Shown here: positions 17,788-21,235 of the stretch, one piece after another
How positions within the stretch are numbered: the stretch's first letter is position 1
Layout: each line of letters starts with the position of its first letter
Origin: Haplomitrium mnioides
Taxonomy: Eukaryota; Marchantiophyta; Haplomitriopsida; Calobryales
Assembly: GCA_049999725.1 (NCBI GenBank)
Contig: JBNGIS010015007.1
Span: 1-21,235 of the forward strand
Length of the DNA: 21,235 nt
Direction of reading: 5' to 3'
Program-made: the position numbers and the translations under genes
Notes under the pieces: model-generated
What the model was told of the DNA's origin: nothing
What the model saw: only the letters and a program-made list of their open reading frames with translations
The model's database searches: none

Positions 17788-19051
17788 GATCTTCATTGGA
17801 CACATATGTAACATGATGGTTTTGTTGAGAACTTTATGGTAATACTAGGCTTCACATCAAGTGTGCTCAATATGGTAGTATTATGCATCATTGTACGTGA
17901 GTGTGTCAAAAAACGTTTCTAAGAAAGATGATTAGAGAATGAATCTTTTTTGGACACACATGTAGCGTGATGATTGTGTTAGATATATTATGACAATTTT
18001 TGGCTTCACATCATGTGTTCTTATTATACTAGTACTAAGCATCATCATGCATCAAAAGAGTTTTCTAAGAAAGATGATTGGAATGGATCTTTATTGGACA
18101 AAGATGTTGCATAATGGTAGTGTTAGGCACATTATAGTAATCCCAAGCTTTACATCGCTTGTACGTATTATTTTTGTGCCACGTATGAGTGTGTGTATTA
18201 TAGTTGAGTTAGACATTCTTATACATGACTCGGTGAGAAGCTCTTTCTCAGAAAGATGATTAGAAAATTGATCTTTATTAGACACAAATGTAGAATGATG
18301 GTTGTGTTAGGCACATTCTGTCAATGCTAGGCTTCACATCATGTGTGCCCATATGGTAGTGTTATTTAGAATTATGCACATTATAGTATTGATAGGGTTC
18401 ATTTTGCATGAGTGTGTGAGAAGCTTTTTCTTAGAAAGATGATTAGAGAATGGATCTTTATTCAGCACATATGTAGCATGATGGTAGTTTTACACACATT
18501 CTAGTATTCCTAGGCTTCACATCATGTGTGCGCATAATGGTAGTGCTAAATGTCATTATGCACATTATGATAGTGTTTGGCATCATTGTGCATGAGTGCG
18601 TGAGAAGCTTTTTCAAAGAAAGATAATTAGAGAATGGATCTTCATTGAACATTGATGTAGTATGATGGTAGTGTTAGGTATAGTATAGCAATGCTAGGTT
18701 TCACATCACAAGTGCGCATTATTGAAGACACACATAGCATGATGGTAGTGCTAAGAATATAATTATGGTAATGTAGGATTTACATGAGGTGTGCACAATA
18801 TGGCAGTGTTTGGCATCATTGAGCATATTATGGTAGTGTTTGGCATTATTGTGCATGAGTGTAAGAGAATTGGTTTTTCAAAAAAATGATTAGAGAATGG
18901 ATTTTTATTGTTTAGATGTAGCATAATGGTATTGATAGGCACATTATAGTAATGTTTGGCTTCATATCATGTATACGCATTATAATAGTGTACAACATCA
19001 TTGTACATAAATGTGTGAGAAGCTTTTCCCCATAGAGATGAGTAGAGAATG
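17788..19051 (+). repeat. Higher-order repeat unit 1 (1264 bp)
   Basis: Eight monomers including the truncated one that ends at 18720. It carries an extra 33-bp internal duplication near 18800-18830 that unit 2 lacks. The phase of the unit is arbitrary. Confidence 0.85.
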
Positions 19052-20263
19052 GATCTTCATTGGACACATATGTAACATGATGGTTTTGTTGGGAACTTTA
19101 TGGTAGTACTAGGCTTCACATCAAGTTTGTTCATTATAGTAGTATTAGACATCATTATACATGAGTGCGCCAAACACTTTTTCTAAAAAAGATGATTAAA
19201 GAATGAATCTTTTTTGGACACACATGTAGCATGATGGTTGTGTTAATTGCATTATGAAAATTTTTGGCTTCACATCACGTGTTCTAATTATAGTAGTGTT
19301 AAACATCATTATGCATCAAAAGATTTTTCTAAAAAAGATTATTGGAATGGATTTTTATTAGATAGAGATGTTGCATAATGGTGGTGTTAGATACATTATA
19401 GTAATCCCAAGCTTTGCATCACTTGTGCGCATTATGGTTGTGCCACGCATAAGTGTGCATATTATAGTGGAGTTAAACATTCTTATGCATGACTGGATGA
19501 GAAGCTCTTTCTCAAAAAGATGATTAGAGAATGTAGAATGATGGTTGTATTAGTCACATTCTAGCAATGCTAGGCTTCACATCATATGTGCCCATTATAG
19601 TAGTGTTATTTAGAATTGTACGCATTATAGTATTGATATGAATCATTTTGCATGAGTGTGTGAGAAACTTTTTCTCAGAAAGATGATTAGAGAATGGATC
19701 TTTATTCAACAATGATGTAGCATGATGGTAGTTTTAGGCACATTCTAGTATTCCTAGGCTTCACATCATGTGTGGGCATAATGGTAGTGTTAAACATCAT
19801 TATGCACATTATAATAGTGTTTGGCATCATTGTGCATGAGCGGGCGAGAAGCTTTTTCAAAGAAAGATAATCAGAGAATGGATCTTCATTGAACGCGGAT
19901 GTAGCATGATGGTAGTGTTAGGTATATTATAGTAATGCTAGGTCTCACATCACAAGTGCGCGTTATTGGAGACACACATAGCATGATGGTAGTGCTAGGA
20001 ATATTATGGCAGTGGTAAGTTTTACATCAGGTATGCGCATTATGGTAGTGTTTGGCATTATTGTACATGAGTGTAAGAGAATTGGATTTTCAAAAAGATG
20101 ATTAGAGAATGAGTTTTTATTGTTTAGATGTAGCATAATGGTATTGAATGGCACATTATAGTAATGTTAGGCTCCATTTCACGTGTGCGCATTTCGGTAG
20201 TGTAAGACATCACTGTGCATGAAAGTGTGAGAAGCTTTTCACCATAAAGATGAGTTGAAAATG
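19052..20263 (+). repeat. Higher-order repeat unit 2 (1212 bp)
   Basis: Same monomer order as unit 1. It is shorter because of a deletion of about 20 bp that removes the GATCTTTATT anchor near 19533, and because it lacks the 33-bp internal duplication of unit 1. The truncated-monomer junction recurs at about 19963. Confidence 0.85.
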
Positions 20264-21130
20264 GATCTTCATTGAACACATATGTAACATGATAGTTTTG
20301 TTGGGAACTTTATGGTAATACTAGGCTTCACATCAGGTGTGCTCAATATGGTAGTATTAGACATCATTGTACGTGAGTGCGTCAAACAAATTTTCTAAGA
20401 AAGATAATTAGAGAATGGATCTTTTTTGGACATACATGTAGTATGATGGTTGTGTTAGGTACATTATGAAAATGTTTGGTTTCACATCACGTGTTCTCAT
20501 TATGGTAGTGTTAAGCATCATTATGCATCAAAATATTTTTCTAAGAAAGATAATTGGAATAGATCTTTATTGGACAAAGATGTTGTATAATGGTAGATTT
20601 GGGCACATTATAGTAATACCAAGCTTTACATCACTTGTGCACATTATGGTTGTGCCACACATTAGTGTGCTCACTATAGTAGAGTTAGACATTCTTATGC
20701 ATGAGTGGGTGAGAAGCTCTTTCTAAGAAAGATGATTAGAAAAGTTGCTTTTATTAGACATAGATGTAGAATGATGGTTGTGTTAGGCACATTATGGCAA
20801 TGCTAGGCTTCACATCATGTGTGCCTATTATAGTAGGGTTATAGAACACTATATGCATTATAGTATTGATAAGAATCATTTTGCATGAGTGTGTGAGAAG
20901 CTTTTTCTCAGAAAGATGATTAGAGAATGGATATTTATTCAACACAGATGTAGCATGATGGTAGTTTTAGGCACATTCTAGTATTCCTAGGCTTCACATC
21001 ATGTATGCATGATAGTAGTGTTAGACATCATTATGCATATTATAATAGTATTTGGCATCATTATGCATAAGTGCGTGAGAAGCTTCTTAAAAGAAAGATA
21101 ATTAGTAAATGGATCTTCATTGAATGCATA
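20264..21130 (+). repeat. Higher-order repeat unit 3, partial (867 bp)
   Basis: The first five monomers and the start of the sixth follow the order of units 1 and 2. It ends shortly after the anchor at 21112, where similarity to the matching monomer (19881) is lost at about 21130. Confidence 0.85.
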
Positions 21131-21235
21131 TAACAGCCGCTACTTTGAACCAGGAACATGCTACTCAGAATAGGAACTCTTTTTTTTTTTGGGAAAAATT
21201 GTGATTTTTCATATCAAAAAACATAAAAAACGAGG
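21131..21235. other. Non-satellite sequence with an 11-T run
   Basis: About 105 bp unlike the satellite. It has T x 11 at 21180-21190 and several A- and T-runs after it. Read on the minus strand, the T-run is a poly(A) stretch that could end a retroposed element, but too little is visible to identify one. Confidence 0.5.

Larger units (their letters stand above)
15800..21130 (+). repeat. AT-rich satellite array, about 33 monomers of about 154 bp
   Basis: The anchor GATCTTTATTGGACA, or a close variant, recurs at 16046, 16256, 16409, 16567, 16716, 16863, 17017, 17173, 17327, 17481, 17634, 17788, 17942, 18086, 18270, 18453, 18637, 18900, 19052, 19206, 19350, about 19533 (anchor deleted), 19697, 19881, 20112, 20264, 20418, 20562, 20746, 20930 and 21112. 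A diverged first unit starts near 15822. Spacing is mostly 144-158 bp, with a second class of 180-186. Each monomer contains two or three internal copies of a motif like CATTATGGTAGTGTTAGGC. The orientation is uniform. Open reading frames in the array are by-products of the repeat. Confidence 0.96.
17634..21130 (+). repeat. Right subarray: higher-order repeat of about 1.2 kb
   Basis: Monomer types recur in a fixed order at offsets of 1264 bp (17788, 17942 and 18086 to 19052, 19206 and 19350) and then 1212 bp (to 20264, 20418 and 20562). Monomer lengths per unit are about 154, 144-154, 184, 183, 184, a truncated 84, 179 and 152. By hand count, 17788 and 19052 monomers are about 88% identical over 154 bp, while neighbouring monomers are nearer 70%. 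The monomer at 17634 matches the unit's last type (18900, 20112), so the order starts there. The array breaks off within the sixth monomer of the third unit. Confidence 0.88.

Noticed and set aside
18458-20945. Minus-strand open frames of about 64 codons repeating through the satellite
   Set aside because: They recur with the monomer period and change with it, so they are by-products of the tandem repeat.
15800-21130. CRISPR-like regular repeats
   Set aside because: Units are about 154 bp with no unique spacers and mutate gradually, as in a eukaryotic satellite.

Overview
This window is plant nuclear DNA made of repeats. It holds two decayed Ty3/gypsy LTR retrotransposons of the long-LTR, non-chromodomain plant type, followed by a 5.3-kb tandem satellite. 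I found no host gene, tRNA, rRNA or CRISPR array. The plant assignment rests on the retrotransposon domains (three-knuckle Gag, protease, RT, RNase H, integrase), a primer-binding site matching plant tRNA-Asp, and the repeat load. A large-genome lineage such as a gymnosperm is plausible, but the sequence does not prove it.

Layout. Positions 1-9238 are element A, complete except that most of its 5' LTR lies outside the window: LTR end (1-120), tRNA-Asp-like PBS (127-138), leader (to 955), gag (956-2095), linker, protease, RT, RNase H and integrase (2096-6762), a 3' region, polypurine tract (7397-7405) and 3' LTR (7409-9238, about 1.83 kb). Gag is one open frame. Pol carries many in-frame stops and two frame changes, although the visible LTR ends differ at only 3 of 120 bases. 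Positions 9239-10435 are non-coding, and the last part looks like the promoter, poly(A) and U5 portion of another LTR. Positions 10436-14840 are element B, an internal gag-pol fragment missing both ends, interrupted by a 100-N assembly gap. It is flanked by a 124-bp direct repeat (10312-10435 and 14841-14964) lying exactly at its two broken ends. Positions 14965-15800 hold a PBS-like stretch and AT-rich DNA without a recognisable gene.

Positions 15800-21130 are an AT-rich satellite of about 33 monomers, mostly about 154 bp. The left part is a simple monomer array. From about 17634 rightward it becomes a higher-order repeat of about 1.2 kb, eight monomers per unit including 184-bp variants and a truncated one, present in two full and one partial copy. 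The array stops abruptly near 21130, followed by about 100 bp of unrelated sequence with a T-run.

No gene set here works as a living pathway. The parts of element A would once have formed one mobile unit (Gag shell, protease, RT/RNase H for cDNA synthesis primed by tRNA-Asp, integrase), and element B is a second, older unit of the same broad kind. The most notable structures are the higher-order satellite, the 124-bp duplication bracketing the truncated element, and a 20-bp minisatellite inside the LTR of element A.
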